Source: JBBQWR01 sp038210495 (GTDB lineage: Bacteria; Planctomycetota; Planctomycetia; Pirellulales; DATAWG01). From it: a DNA stretch of 60,187 nucleotides. The position numbers and the translations under genes are program-made. This document shows positions 36,241 through 43,886 of the stretch, one piece after another (position 1 is the first letter of the stretch; each line of letters opens with the position of its first letter). The notes below the pieces were generated by a model. The model ran no database searches. It had not been told where the DNA came from and saw nothing but the letters and a program-made list of their open reading frames with translations. Where the stretch lies: positions 1 to 60,187 of the forward strand of contig JBBQWR010000036.1 of assembly GCA_038210495.1 (NCBI GenBank), written 5' to 3'.

Positions 36241-36534
36241 GTCGGGTAGTCGGCGATGCCGCAGCGTGGAAAATCGCACCGACAACTCGGGCCCGAAAAC
36301 TTTTCCGATATCTCGCCGTTCGACATAGAATCGCAGAACCGCGGCGAGCCAAATAAACAAGTCGCTATGCTCCGTATTCGCCGGCGACATCATAATGACT
36401 TCTCCATCGATCCATTCGGCCCGAACTTCTTCGGGATACCATTTCAGAAACTCTTCCTCGGTCATTCGGCCCGGCGGGTAAGTGACCGTTTCCTTCAGCG
36501 CGGGGTCGATTGGGGATTTCTCGCTGATCGACAT
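35878..36534 (-). CDS. Uma2 family endonuclease-like protein (array copy 3)
   Basis: This 218-residue Uma2 protein is the first gene of the array in transcription order. The ATG at 36534 has AAGGAG ten bases upstream, the best ribosome binding site in the array. Motifs are HRRLPDLFFVS, DMVLEIVSPES and YEAAGVPEYWIIDP. Its N-terminus (MSISEKSPIDPALKETV) differs from copies 1 and 2, but its 3' half and the following spacer are nearly identical to copy 2. Uma2 genes are highly multiplied in planctomycetes and cyanobacteria. Confidence 0.88.
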   Translation of the reverse strand: MSISEKSPIDPALKETVTYPPGRMTEEEFLKWYPEEVRAEWIDGEVIMMSPANTEHSDLFIWLAAVLRFYVERRDIGKVFGPELSVRFSTLRHRRLPDLFFVSNSRLGELRPTHFEGPPDMVLEIVSPESMARDWRDKYRDYEAAGVPEYWIIDPMSQRADLYVLTGGKYRQLVAHEGWLHSTAVSGFCLKTEWFWPATRPKCQQALDEIARSAPSTS

Positions 36535-36714
36535 GGGGGCTGATCTCCTTTGAAAACCTCGTGACAATCCGCGCCGACGCGGGGCCCGGCGCTTTTGCCC
36601 GCAGTCCGATGACAACGACAAAGCTGCCGTCCCCATATCTTAGGGCAGCCAGCAAAGATTTTCACCCATCGCCTGTTGATTCGTGTGAGCAGACCCATTA
36701 GAATCGGTCGAAGA

Positions 36715-36729
36715 TGAGAATGAGTCTCA
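36715..36729. promoter_or_regulatory. candidate Fur box upstream of feoA
   Basis: TGAGAATGAGTCTCA agrees with the 7-1-7 Fur consensus TGATAATGATTATCA at 12 of 15 positions and is itself nearly palindromic. It lies 110 bases before the first feoA start, so iron-loaded Fur would be expected to repress the feo operon from here. Confidence 0.6.
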
Positions 36730-36838
36730 ATTACCATAACGATGCGTCTCCGCACACGCGGACTCCGATTGGGGTTGGAATTCGATTATTGGAATTTGCA
36801 GTTCCCGACTAGCCTGCCGCCTTTTTCCGAAATCATCA

Positions 36839-37075
36839 ATGCACCATCTCATGCCGCTGGCTCGCTTGCGAAATGGAGAGCTAGCTCAGATTGTCGAAAT
36901 TGTGGGTCGACCCGATCAGGTTCAACGCATCAAAGAGCTTGGCCTGCGTAACGGCGTCGAGGTGCAAATGGTCCGCTCCGGAGCCCCTTGCATTCTCAAG
37001 CTGGCTGGCCAACGGCTCTGCTTTCGGGCTAGCGAATCACTCAACGTTCTGGTGCGCATGGCAGTTCCCGCCTAG
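36839..37075 (+). CDS. feoA: FeoA domain protein (first copy)
   Basis: This 78-residue protein is an SH3-like FeoA domain: PLARLRNGELAQIVEIVG, RIKELGLRNGVEVQMVRSG, and a final LNVLVRMAVPA strand. FeoA proteins are small cytoplasmic partners of the FeoB ferrous iron transporter, thought to modulate it. It is the first gene of the operon and follows a candidate Fur box. The second FeoA gene starts 40 bases downstream. The CxL pattern is slightly unusual (GAPCILKLAGQRLCFR) with two cysteines. Confidence 0.88.
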   Translation: MHHLMPLARLRNGELAQIVEIVGRPDQVQRIKELGLRNGVEVQMVRSGAPCILKLAGQRLCFRASESLNVLVRMAVPA

Positions 37076-37114
37076 TTCGACTCGCGGCAACAGGCATCTC
37101 GCCGGGAGTCGCCC

Positions 37115-37339
37115 ATGTGGCTAAACGAATTGGCGGTGGGTGGTTCAGGTCGAGTGAAGCAGGTGACTGGAGGCGACGAAATCACCGTTCGGTTGTTGGA
37201 GATGGGTCTCACGCCGGGGGTCACCATCAGCGTGCTTGGCGCCGCGCCGCTTGGCGATCCGATCGAACTGGAGCTACGCGGGTACCGGTTGAGCATCCGC
37301 AAAACGGAGGCCGCCCGAGTGGAAGTCGAAACCGTTTGA
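37115..37339 (+). CDS. feoA: FeoA domain protein (second copy)
   Basis: This 74-residue FeoA protein has GSGRVKQVTGGDEITVRLLE, MGLTPGVTISVLGAAPLGDP and the closing ELRGYRLSIRKTEAARVEV, which is closer to textbook FeoA than the first copy. Two FeoA genes ahead of one FeoB are common, and the pair could act as a heterodimer or as alternative partners. A pair of palindromic repeats (37345-37451) separates it from feoB. Confidence 0.9.
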   Translation: MWLNELAVGGSGRVKQVTGGDEITVRLLEMGLTPGVTISVLGAAPLGDPIELELRGYRLSIRKTEAARVEVETV

Positions 37340-37344
37340 GCGCG

Positions 37345-37451
37345 GTAGGCCAGGTGCCCCGTGCCTGACAATCGCCAAGTGGTTTGGGCGGTATGCGGTT
37401 TTTGGTGGATATCGCGACGATAAATTGTCAGGCACAGAGTGTCTGACCTAC
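37345..37451. repeat. two oppositely oriented copies of a 26-bp palindromic repeat
   Basis: Copy 1 is at 37345-37370 and copy 2, in reverse orientation, at 37426-37451. The shared core is TCAGGCAC..GTGCCTGA flanked by GTAGG on one side. Each copy is itself a palindrome, and the two can also pair with each other across the 55-nt spacer between feoA and feoB. Confidence 0.85.
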
Positions 37452-37466
37452 GGCCCTGCGGCTGCT

Positions 37467-39884
37467 ATGTCTGCAACTAATCCGTCCATTGCTCCAGCCG
37501 CGGCCGCCTCGTCCATTCTTTCACCCGTTCCGTTGGCCACCGGGCATCGCACGATCACCGTCGCGCTTGTGGGCAATCCGAACACCGGCAAGTCCACTCT
37601 CTTCACCGGCTTGGCTGGCGTGCGGCAGAGAACTGGCAACTATCCGGGCGTCACGGTCGAAAAAAAAATCGGCCACGCCGAAATCGCCGGCCAAAAATTC
37701 TGCTTCATCGATTTGCCGGGCACATACAGTCTCGCTCCCAAGTCGCCGGACGAAATGGTCACGGTCGACGTCCTGCTCGGTCGTCAAGCGGACGCCGATC
37801 CGCCCGATGCCATCCTGTGCATTGTCGACGCCAGCAATCTCGAGCGAAATCTCTATCTCGTCAGCCAAGTGCTGGAGTTCGGCCTGCCGACGGTGATTGC
37901 GCTGAACATGACTGACGTGGCGGCCGAGCGCGGCATCGAGATCGACACGGACCGCCTAGCTGAGCGGCTTGGGGCGCCGGTCGTGCCCGTGCAAGCCAAT
38001 CGACGCATCGGTCTCAAGGAATTGCAGACCGCTCTCCAGACCGCGGCCGGCTCGTCGATGAATTCGTCAGCGAATTCGTGCGCGAAGTCGGCGAGCGTGC
38101 GCAACGCGAAGGTTGATAGCGCGCTGCCGCCCGAGTTTCGCGCCGAAGCGCGCAAGCTCGAAGCGATTTTGGCCGACGGCGCCGGTTCACTCTCCGACAA
38201 TCGTTGGCCGCATTATTTGGTCGAACGACTGCTGCTGGATACTAGTGGCTATCTCGAAAGCGCCGTGCCCACGGGCATTGCCGCAAAAGTCGCGAGCGAA
38301 TTGAAGGCCGCCCGTCAGCGACTTGCCGATGCCGGGCATTCCACGCCCGCCGTCGAAGCGATCGCCCGCTATCAATGGATTGGCGGCATTCTGGAGGGCG
38401 TGCTCCGCCGACCCGAACAGTCGACCGAGTCAACGACCGACCGGCTCGATCGCATCTTGACGCACAAGCTGTGGGGCACGCTCGTCTTCGCGGCCGTGAT
38501 GCTCGTCGTGTTCTCGTCGATCTTCGTGTTCGCCAAACCGCTTATGGATGGGATCGACGGCGGCGTGAAGGGGCTAGCCGACGCCGTCGAGCGAATGCTT
38601 CCCAAGGGCCCACTGCAATCGCTGGTGACCAAGGGGATCATCGGTGGCGCCGGCAGCGTGATCGTGTTTCTGCCGCAGATCCTGATTCTGTTCGGGTTCA
38701 TCGCCATCTTGGAAGATTGCGGCTACATGGCCCGGGCGGCCTATCTCATGGACAAGCTGATGGTTCGCGTGGGCCTCAGCGGCAAGTCGTTCATTCCGCT
38801 GTTGTCGTCGTTCGCCTGCGCGATCCCCGGGGTGATGGCCACGCGAGTCATCGAGAACCGCCGCGATCGGTTGACGACGATTCTCGTCGCGCCGCTGATG
38901 AGTTGCTCGGCTCGGCTGCCCGTTTACATGCTGCTCATCGGAGCGTTCATTCCCGCGCGGACATATCTGGGTGGCGTGTTGGGGCTGCAAGGGCTCACGC
39001 TGTTTGCCATGTATCTGGTCGGAATCGTGGCCGCGGTGATCGTCGCGGCGATTTTGAAGAAGACACTGCTACGCGGCGCCACGCCGCCGTTCGTAATGGA
39101 ACTGCCACCGTACAAAGTTCCGTCGCTGAGGATCGTGCTGCACCGCATGGTCGAGCGCGGCTGGGCCTTTATCCAACGAGCCGGCACGCTGATTGTCGCA
39201 GTGGCCGTCATAGTCTGGGCGATGCTCTATTACCCGCACGATGCCGATCGCGTGACGGCCGATCTTCAATCGCAACGAACGATATTGCAAAACAAGCGCG
39301 ATGCGTTGGCAGGCGGAATGTCCCCCGTTGCGGACTCTTCGGAGCAAAAGAGGACTGTCCCCCTCGCCGCCGGACTGGCCGATCTCGACAACCAGCTCGC
39401 CCGCTTCGACGACAAAGACGAACTAAAAAAGCTTGAGTCGGGCGCCTATCAGCGGCAAAGTTTGCTGGGCCAAATGGGCCGGTTCGTGGAGCCGGTCGTC
39501 CGCCCGCTCGGCTGGGATTGGCGGCTGGGGTGCGCGGCGATCGCTTCGTTTCCTGCCCGTGAAGTCGTGCTTGGCACGCTCGGCGTGATTTACAATCTCG
39601 GCGAGGACGTCAACTTGGATGAAGAAGAGGGGAAGACACAGCTGCAAACCGAACTCCGCCGCGCGACCTGGGAGAACACGGACCGACCCGTGTTCACGAT
39701 CCCGGTGGCCCTGTCGGTCATGGTCTTTTTTGCTCTGTGTGCCCAGTGCGCCGCAACGCTGGCGGTGACCAAGCGCGAAACCAATAGTTGGCGTTGGCCC
39801 GCCTTCACGTTTGTTTATATGACCGTGCTCGCGTATATCGGCGCCTTCGCCACTTATCAAATCGGCACATGGCTAACGGGCTGA
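37467..39884 (+). CDS. feoB: ferrous iron transporter FeoB
   Basis: This 805-residue inner-membrane protein takes up Fe2+. The cytoplasmic G domain is at the N-terminus: G1 GNPNTGKST (residues 36-44), G3 DLPGTYSL, G4 NMTD. The membrane part follows, with the two Gate domains (FIPLLSSFACAIPGVMATR and FPAREVVLGTLGVIYNL). An open TTG start at 37425 would lie inside the palindromic repeat, so the ATG at 37467 is chosen. Residues about 615-636 (VADSSEQKRTVPLAAG) are translated from a repeat fragment that also occurs in the RND permease. It forms an operon with two feoA genes and a Cys-rich peptide gene. Confidence 0.95.
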   Translation: MSATNPSIAPAAAASSILSPVPLATGHRTITVALVGNPNTGKSTLFTGLAGVRQRTGNYPGVTVEKKIGHAEIAGQKFCFIDLPGTYSLAPKSPDEMVTVDVLLGRQADADPPDAILCIVDASNLERNLYLVSQVLEFGLPTVIALNMTDVAAERGIEIDTDRLAERLGAPVVPVQANRRIGLKELQTALQTAAGSSMNSSANSCAKSASVRNAKVDSALPPEFRAEARKLEAILADGAGSLSDNRWPHYLVERLLLDTSGYLESAVPTGIAAKVASELKAARQRLADAGHSTPAVEAIARYQWIGGILEGVLRRPEQSTESTTDRLDRILTHKLWGTLVFAAVMLVVFSSIFVFAKPLMDGIDGGVKGLADAVERMLPKGPLQSLVTKGIIGGAGSVIVFLPQILILFGFIAILEDCGYMARAAYLMDKLMVRVGLSGKSFIPLLSSFACAIPGVMATRVIENRRDRLTTILVAPLMSCSARLPVYMLLIGAFIPARTYLGGVLGLQGLTLFAMYLVGIVAAVIVAAILKKTLLRGATPPFVMELPPYKVPSLRIVLHRMVERGWAFIQRAGTLIVAVAVIVWAMLYYPHDADRVTADLQSQRTILQNKRDALAGGMSPVADSSEQKRTVPLAAGLADLDNQLARFDDKDELKKLESGAYQRQSLLGQMGRFVEPVVRPLGWDWRLGCAAIASFPAREVVLGTLGVIYNLGEDVNLDEEEGKTQLQTELRRATWENTDRPVFTIPVALSVMVFFALCAQCAATLAVTKRETNSWRWPAFTFVYMTVLAYIGAFATYQIGTWLTG
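39332..39371. repeat. repeat fragment inside feoB, shared with the RND permease gene
   Basis: This stretch, with the core AGGACTGTCCCCCTC, matches 45579-45616 read on the minus strand over about 37 bases with about six differences. Both copies are translated in the same frame, giving S-S-E-Q-K-R-T-V-P-L here and S-S-E-E-K-G-T-V-P-L in the permease. Confidence 0.8.
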
Positions 39885-39888
39885 CACC

Positions 39889-39914
39889 GTAGGTCAGGCA
39901 CTCCGTGCCTGACA
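39889..39914. repeat. 26-bp palindromic repeat, copy 3
   Basis: This copy (GTAGGTCAGGCACTCC...GCCTGACA) lies directly after the feoB stop, in the same orientation as copy 1. It overlaps the leader of the Cys-rich peptide gene. Confidence 0.85.
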
Positions 39915-39941
39915 GTGCTTTTTCAAAACTGCCACCAACAA

Positions 39942-40178
39942 ATGCTCGCCGACCTTTCGACACTCTTGGACGGGCAAACGGCGATCGTCGTCGCCACGAT
40001 CTTGGCGGCCGCAATCTATCTCGTCCGCCGCGGTTGGGCCACAATGGCCCACAAAAAGTCCGGCTGCGGCGCCTGCTCGACATGCCCCGTGAGCCAAACA
40101 TCGGCCGCTCAAACAGCCGCGGGCAAGCCGCTGATCTCGATCGAGTCTCTGAGTCGTCCGAAGGCTAAGCAGTCGTAG
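39942..40178 (+). CDS. FeoB-associated Cys-rich membrane protein
   Basis: The product is 78 residues: one N-terminal membrane helix (IVVATILAAAIYLVRRGW) and a short cytoplasmic tail with the cysteine cluster CGACSTC (KKSGCGACSTCPVSQ). Such small Cys-rich proteins commonly follow feoB and are thought to help with iron transfer; they are the functional counterpart of FeoC in many bacteria. The start ATG at 39942 is preferred over an in-frame GTG at 39915 that lies within the palindromic repeat. It is the last gene of the feo operon. Confidence 0.75.
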   Translation: MLADLSTLLDGQTAIVVATILAAAIYLVRRGWATMAHKKSGCGACSTCPVSQTSAAQTAAGKPLISIESLSRPKAKQS

Positions 40179-40290
40179 GTCAGGCACTCCGTGCCTGACA
40201 GAGCCGGCCCATCGCTAGGCTGTTGGACGAATAGCCCATCGATCCGCGATTGTCGTTCGGCCGTCGTCAGGCACAGGGCGCCTGACCTAC
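40175..40290. repeat. 26-bp palindromic repeats, copies 4 and 5 (opposite orientation)
   Basis: Copy 4 (40175-40200) overlaps the stop codon of the Cys-rich peptide gene; copy 5 (40265-40290) is in reverse orientation. As with copies 1 and 2, the pair could form a large hairpin, here at the end of the feo operon where it may act as a terminator. Confidence 0.85.
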
Positions 40291-40330
40291 CGACTGAGTC
40301 GCCGAAAGGATAAGTGACATTGGGGAGAGA

Positions 40331-40509
40331 ATTTTACCGCGAAGACAAGAAGAAAGGGAAATAGACAGGATTTTCAGGATTAAGTCAAATCGCGGAGCCG
40401 ATTCGCGAGCGACCCGCGATGGTGAAGCCCATCCAAAAAATTTCCTTTAATCCTGGCAATATTGTCTAAACTTTTCTTGCCTTCGTCGTTCGTGTCTTCG
40501 CGGTAAAAC
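40331..40509. repeat. long imperfect inverted repeat, TTTTACCGCGAAGACA family
   Basis: The left arm 40331-40382 (TTTTACCGCGAAGACA ... CAGGATTA) is matched imperfectly by the reverse complement of 40448-40509. A third, partial copy is at 41481-41518. The PEP-CTERM gene lies between the second and third copies. Confidence 0.7.
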
Positions 40510-40522
40510 AACAACGGCCTGC

Positions 40523-41287
40523 CTATGCGGCCATTCGGCGGCGACTGGCGAATGCCGCCGCAGCGAAACATCCGATTCCCATCAGCACGGCCGACGACGG
40601 TTCGGGCACCGTGGCCACGGACGCGAGTTGAGCGCCATTGAAGTAAGCGCGGAATGCGTCGGCATGGGCCGTGATGACGATATTTCCGCTCGGATCGGCG
40701 ACGATATTGTCCCACTCGTTGGTATTGCCACTTGTGAAGTTGCCGGCGCTGCTCCCGACAACTGGAACATATCCGAAAGTTTGGAAGCTCGCGGCGTTGT
40801 CCGATTTGAGATACCGAATATCCGTTCCGATTCCGTAATCGCTGGTTCGCCCGTCAAGGCTGTCGGGAAGGCTGTAGGAAGCGACATTCCAGAGCGAACC
40901 GGGCACAAGCCCGCTGAAAGTCAGCGTGACCGTGGAATTGTTGAGGTTGTCGATATATCCGTTGAACATCTTGGCGTCCCCCGTGGCGGTCCCCGTGCCG
41001 GAGCCATACAGGGCTGGACTCGTCGACCCCCAGGTCAGGGTCACGCCGCTTGCGGTGCCCGTCGAGTCGTTCAGCGACGCGGGGCCTCCTGGATTGCCGT
41101 CCAAATTATTCCAATTAGCGGCGTTGAACGCGCCGATTCCGGCCGTATCGGTCGCATTCAAGGATGTCGGCGCCCCGCCGAAGTTTCCACCGGTGAAATT
41201 GGCGCTGATGATCGTGGCCTGAGCGGCCGGCGACATTCCCAAGATGATCGACGCACTAGCAAAAACCGCGCGGACGGTGATTCTCAT
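40523..41287 (-). CDS. PEP-CTERM sorting domain protein, exported
   Basis: This 254-residue protein has an N-terminal signal peptide (VFASASIILGMSPAAQA), a Ser/Gly/Asn-rich strand domain of about 200 residues, and a C-terminal sorting signal: VPEPSSAVLMGIGCFAAAA followed by RRR. The P-E-P motif, hydrophobic segment and basic end are the PEP-CTERM tripartite pattern, recognised by exosortase and linked to surface attachment in bacteria with exopolysaccharide systems. No exosortase gene is in this window. The ATG at 41287 has AGGA nine bases upstream. The central domain matches no named family that I can recognise. Confidence 0.88.
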   Translation of the reverse strand: MRITVRAVFASASIILGMSPAAQATIISANFTGGNFGGAPTSLNATDTAGIGAFNAANWNNLDGNPGGPASLNDSTGTASGVTLTWGSTSPALYGSGTGTATGDAKMFNGYIDNLNNSTVTLTFSGLVPGSLWNVASYSLPDSLDGRTSDYGIGTDIRYLKSDNAASFQTFGYVPVVGSSAGNFTSGNTNEWDNIVADPSGNIVITAHADAFRAYFNGAQLASVATVPEPSSAVLMGIGCFAAAAFASRRRMAA

Positions 41288-41757
41288 GACACGTTTTCCT
41301 GTTGGCCCGAAGAGCCTGAGACCGCAAGTGGGCCGTTTTTGAATAAGGACTTGTATGGGAAACGCCGGTTTCCCCAAGATCAATCTTAATCTCCCATTTG
41401 CCCCAACACCAACCAAACGGACCGGAAATTCGTTGCCATTTGCGCAACCGGAGCTGTTTTGATGAGACCTCAAGCAAGTGCCTTCGTCTTTCGTGTCTTC
41501 GCGTTTTCGTGGTAAAACCTGCCTCGTCTGTCCTCGTCGCTGCTGGTCGTCAACGAAGAAAGTCGGGAGACGGGAGTAAAGCCGGCCCGGGGTCGTATCC
41601 CGGCAGGGATGCTTTTTGGGGCGTAACCGAACAAAGATAGCTAGCGAGAACCATTGTCACACGACCGTAGGTCAACTGTAGTCGTAGGTCAGGCACTCCG
41701 TGCCTGACATGGCGCGGGAGCCTCAATTGGCGGTTTACGCATGCCGATGAAGATTGC
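41288..41757. other. 470-nt gap with two kinds of palindromic repeat
   Basis: No gene is supported. It holds a third copy of the GCGAAGACA-type repeat (41481-41518), a half copy of the 26-bp element (about 41666-41674), and full copy 6 of the 26-bp element (41684-41709). Confidence 0.5.
41684..41709. repeat. 26-bp palindromic repeat, copy 6
   Basis: This copy is identical in its core to copies 3 and 4 (GTAGGTCAGGCACTCC...GCCTGACA). It lies before the unknown gene at 41758 and is the last copy seen in the window. Confidence 0.85.
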
Positions 41758-42366
41758 TTGCTATTGGTTCCGCGCGTCGTCGTAAGAACGGCGGAGGTTA
41801 CGCGAGCGATCGTAAAGATCGAGATGAGCGATGAAGCTGCTCGCAGTATTGTAACGGATGTAAGTACGCCCACGGAATCGGAGGGGCGCCGAATAACGAG
41901 TCTGTCATCGCAAGAATTTTACGAACGTCTTGCGACGAAGAACGGTTCCGAAATTGCCGAAAACGTGCGGCAATTTGTGCAAGACTTATTGGGCGCTCAC
42001 GATGTTCTAGATCAGCACGTCACGCTATACTCTTTGAAACTTCGAATTCCTTTGCCCACTGAAGATTACGCCAGAAAGCCGATCTTGGTGGTAAATTGGC
42101 AAGGCAGCATTGCCATAGCGACGGAACTTCTAGAAAGCCTTGAGGATCCGCGCTTTCCGCCGGGAACTCGAGAACGCTTGGTGAATCGAATCACGGCGAT
42201 CGATAAACGAATGTTGCCAACCAAAAACACCGACGGCAGCTTCCTGCGAACAAGAGGAGGTCCGGATAATCTTGTCGAAGCGATGGCACATTTTCGGGAA
42301 CTTGCCAAAGCGGTTTCGAGCCTTATTGAAGATATTCAACGAGTGCCCGTTCCCGATCTGGCTTGA
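41758..42366 (+). CDS. hypothetical protein, possibly truncated
   Basis: I do not recognise a family. The frame gives 202 residues from TTG at 41758; an ATG at 41824 is the next start and may be the real one. The product is soluble and mixed helix/strand (ENVRQFVQDLLGAHDVLDQH, ARKPILVVNWQGSIAIATEL, NLVEAMAHFRELAKAVSSLI). There is no signal peptide and no membrane helix. Codon use is less GC-rich than the neighbours, and a palindromic repeat lies just upstream, so a recently acquired or truncated gene is possible. Confidence 0.5.
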   Translation: MLLVPRVVVRTAEVTRAIVKIEMSDEAARSIVTDVSTPTESEGRRITSLSSQEFYERLATKNGSEIAENVRQFVQDLLGAHDVLDQHVTLYSLKLRIPLPTEDYARKPILVVNWQGSIAIATELLESLEDPRFPPGTRERLVNRITAIDKRMLPTKNTDGSFLRTRGGPDNLVEAMAHFRELAKAVSSLIEDIQRVPVPDLA

Positions 42367-42381
42367 ATAAATCGCGCCGGC

Positions 42382-43752
42382 TTACTTCTCAGCTTTTGTC
42401 GCATCTTCTATTCTTTCGGTCGCCGGCTCATCCGCCGCTACCGGGCCGCCTTCGGTTAGGCGTTGACCGGGGTTGCTTATGACGAGACCGGCGGTGGTTA
42501 GGCCGGCGGAGATGCCTACGTCGGCGCCGAAGTCGCCTTCGACTTCGACTTTTTGGAAGTGGACTCGGCGGTTTTCTTTCAGCAGGGCTACGGTCGTGCC
42601 GTCGGCGTTGAAGATGAGGGCCGAGGCCGGGATTAATAGCGGCGGGTGCTCGCGGGAGACGTCCATTCGGACGCGGACATACGAGCCGGGGAGGAGGGCG
42701 TGGTCGGGGTTGGGGACTTGGATTTCGGTGAGCATCGTGCGAGTTTGGGGATCGATCGCCCGGGCGCTACGAGTGACCTTGCCGACGAAATTGCGGTTGG
42801 CGATCTCGCGGACGGTGACTTCGGCCTTGAGCCCCGCTCGGACGCCGCCGCTGTAGGTTTGGGGGACATTGACAAACACGCGGGCCGGGTCGGTTTTGGA
42901 CAAGTGAAAGAGAGCTTGGCCCAAGCCGTTGCCAGCGGTGACCAATTGGCCGACGTCGATGTTGCGGGCGGTGATCGTGCCGGCGAACGGCGCGAAGACG
43001 TGGGAGAACGAGACGAGCGTGGTGAGCCGCTGGACGCTGGCTTGGCCACCGATGACGTCGGCCTTCGCGGCGGTAACGGCCGAGGCGGCCGTGTCGGCCG
43101 TCGCGCGGCGTTCGTCCAGCTCTTGCTGGCTGATCGATTTGCTCATCGCCAGGGCTTCGTAGCGGCGGAGCGTGGTTTGGGCGAGCTGGTTGTTCGCTTC
43201 GGCGGTGGCCTGCTTCGCCGCGAGCTGGCCGAGCGTGGCATTGGCCTGCCGCAGCTCGTCGTCGATCTCGGGAATTTCGATTTCGGCGAGCAGTTGGCCG
43301 GCGCGGACTTCGTCGCCAATGTCGACGAGCCAGCGTTTGAGGTAGCCGCTGGTGCGGGCGTAGATTGTGATTTCTTCGAGAGCCTGGACGTCGCCGGGGA
43401 GGATCGCGACGGTGATGGCCGGCGATTGACGGGGATGGACCGCGTTGACGCGGGGCAGCGAGTTTTTGATTTTTTCGGACGCGGTGGTCAGGCCCTTTTC
43501 GCGTGACAACATGGGAAGCCAGCCCGCCAAAAACAGGCCCGCGAAGATGCCGGCGACGAGGAGCAGTGCGAGTAGCAGCCAGATGAAATTGGGGCGCGGC
43601 GGCGGAGGGGGGCGGCCGATTTCGTCTTCCTGCGGGGCGTGAGTCGGCGGCTGATGACCGTCCGGGCCGTGACCATTTTCGGGGGTCGTGCGAGGGGGCG
43701 AAGTCGCTGGCTGCGCCGGCTGCGTCTTTTGGGATGTCGTTTCAACGGCCAT
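42382..43752 (-). CDS. RND efflux periplasmic adaptor subunit (HlyD/MFP family)
   Basis: This 456-residue membrane fusion protein links an inner-membrane RND pump to an outer-membrane channel. A Pro-rich N-terminus (about residues 1-55) precedes one membrane helix (FIWLLLALLLVAGIFAGLFL). Next come the biotinyl-lipoyl-like segment (ITIYARTSGYLKRWLVDIGD), a long coiled-coil hairpin (ELRQANATLGQLAAKQATAEA), its return part (VFAPFAGTITARNIDVGQLV) and beta-barrel strands. The length is somewhat above average because of the N-terminal extension. It follows the permease gene on the same strand, with 134 bases containing palindromic repeats between them; this order, permease then adaptor, is the reverse of the usual one. 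Confidence 0.92.
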   Translation of the reverse strand: MAVETTSQKTQPAQPATSPPRTTPENGHGPDGHQPPTHAPQEDEIGRPPPPPRPNFIWLLLALLLVAGIFAGLFLAGWLPMLSREKGLTTASEKIKNSLPRVNAVHPRQSPAITVAILPGDVQALEEITIYARTSGYLKRWLVDIGDEVRAGQLLAEIEIPEIDDELRQANATLGQLAAKQATAEANNQLAQTTLRRYEALAMSKSISQQELDERRATADTAASAVTAAKADVIGGQASVQRLTTLVSFSHVFAPFAGTITARNIDVGQLVTAGNGLGQALFHLSKTDPARVFVNVPQTYSGGVRAGLKAEVTVREIANRNFVGKVTRSARAIDPQTRTMLTEIQVPNPDHALLPGSYVRVRMDVSREHPPLLIPASALIFNADGTTVALLKENRRVHFQKVEVEGDFGADVGISAGLTTAGLVISNPGQRLTEGGPVAADEPATERIEDATKAEK

Positions 43753-43784
43753 GATTCACGTTTTCTAACTGCGCGACCGCACCG

Positions 43785-43838
43785 AGGGGTCAGTCCCCGT
43801 TTTGCTCACGGGGCATCGCAAAAAGGGGACAGACCCCT
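43785..43838. repeat. GGGGACAG-type inverted repeat between the efflux genes
   Basis: AGGGGTCAGTCCCCGTTTTG (43785-43804) pairs with CAAAAAGGGGACAGACCCCT (43819-43838) with two mismatches, leaving a 14-nt loop. It belongs to the same sequence family as the repeat in the permease coding region at 45591-45640. Confidence 0.8.
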
Positions 43839-43886
43839 GCGCTAAACAGGGTCAGGTCCCGAGCGCTAAGCAGGCCCCGGCTGCGT

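Noticed and set aside
37425..37466. Upstream TTG start of feoB
   Set aside because: The extra 14 codons are the translation of a palindromic repeat with no ribosome binding site; the ATG at 37467 is better.
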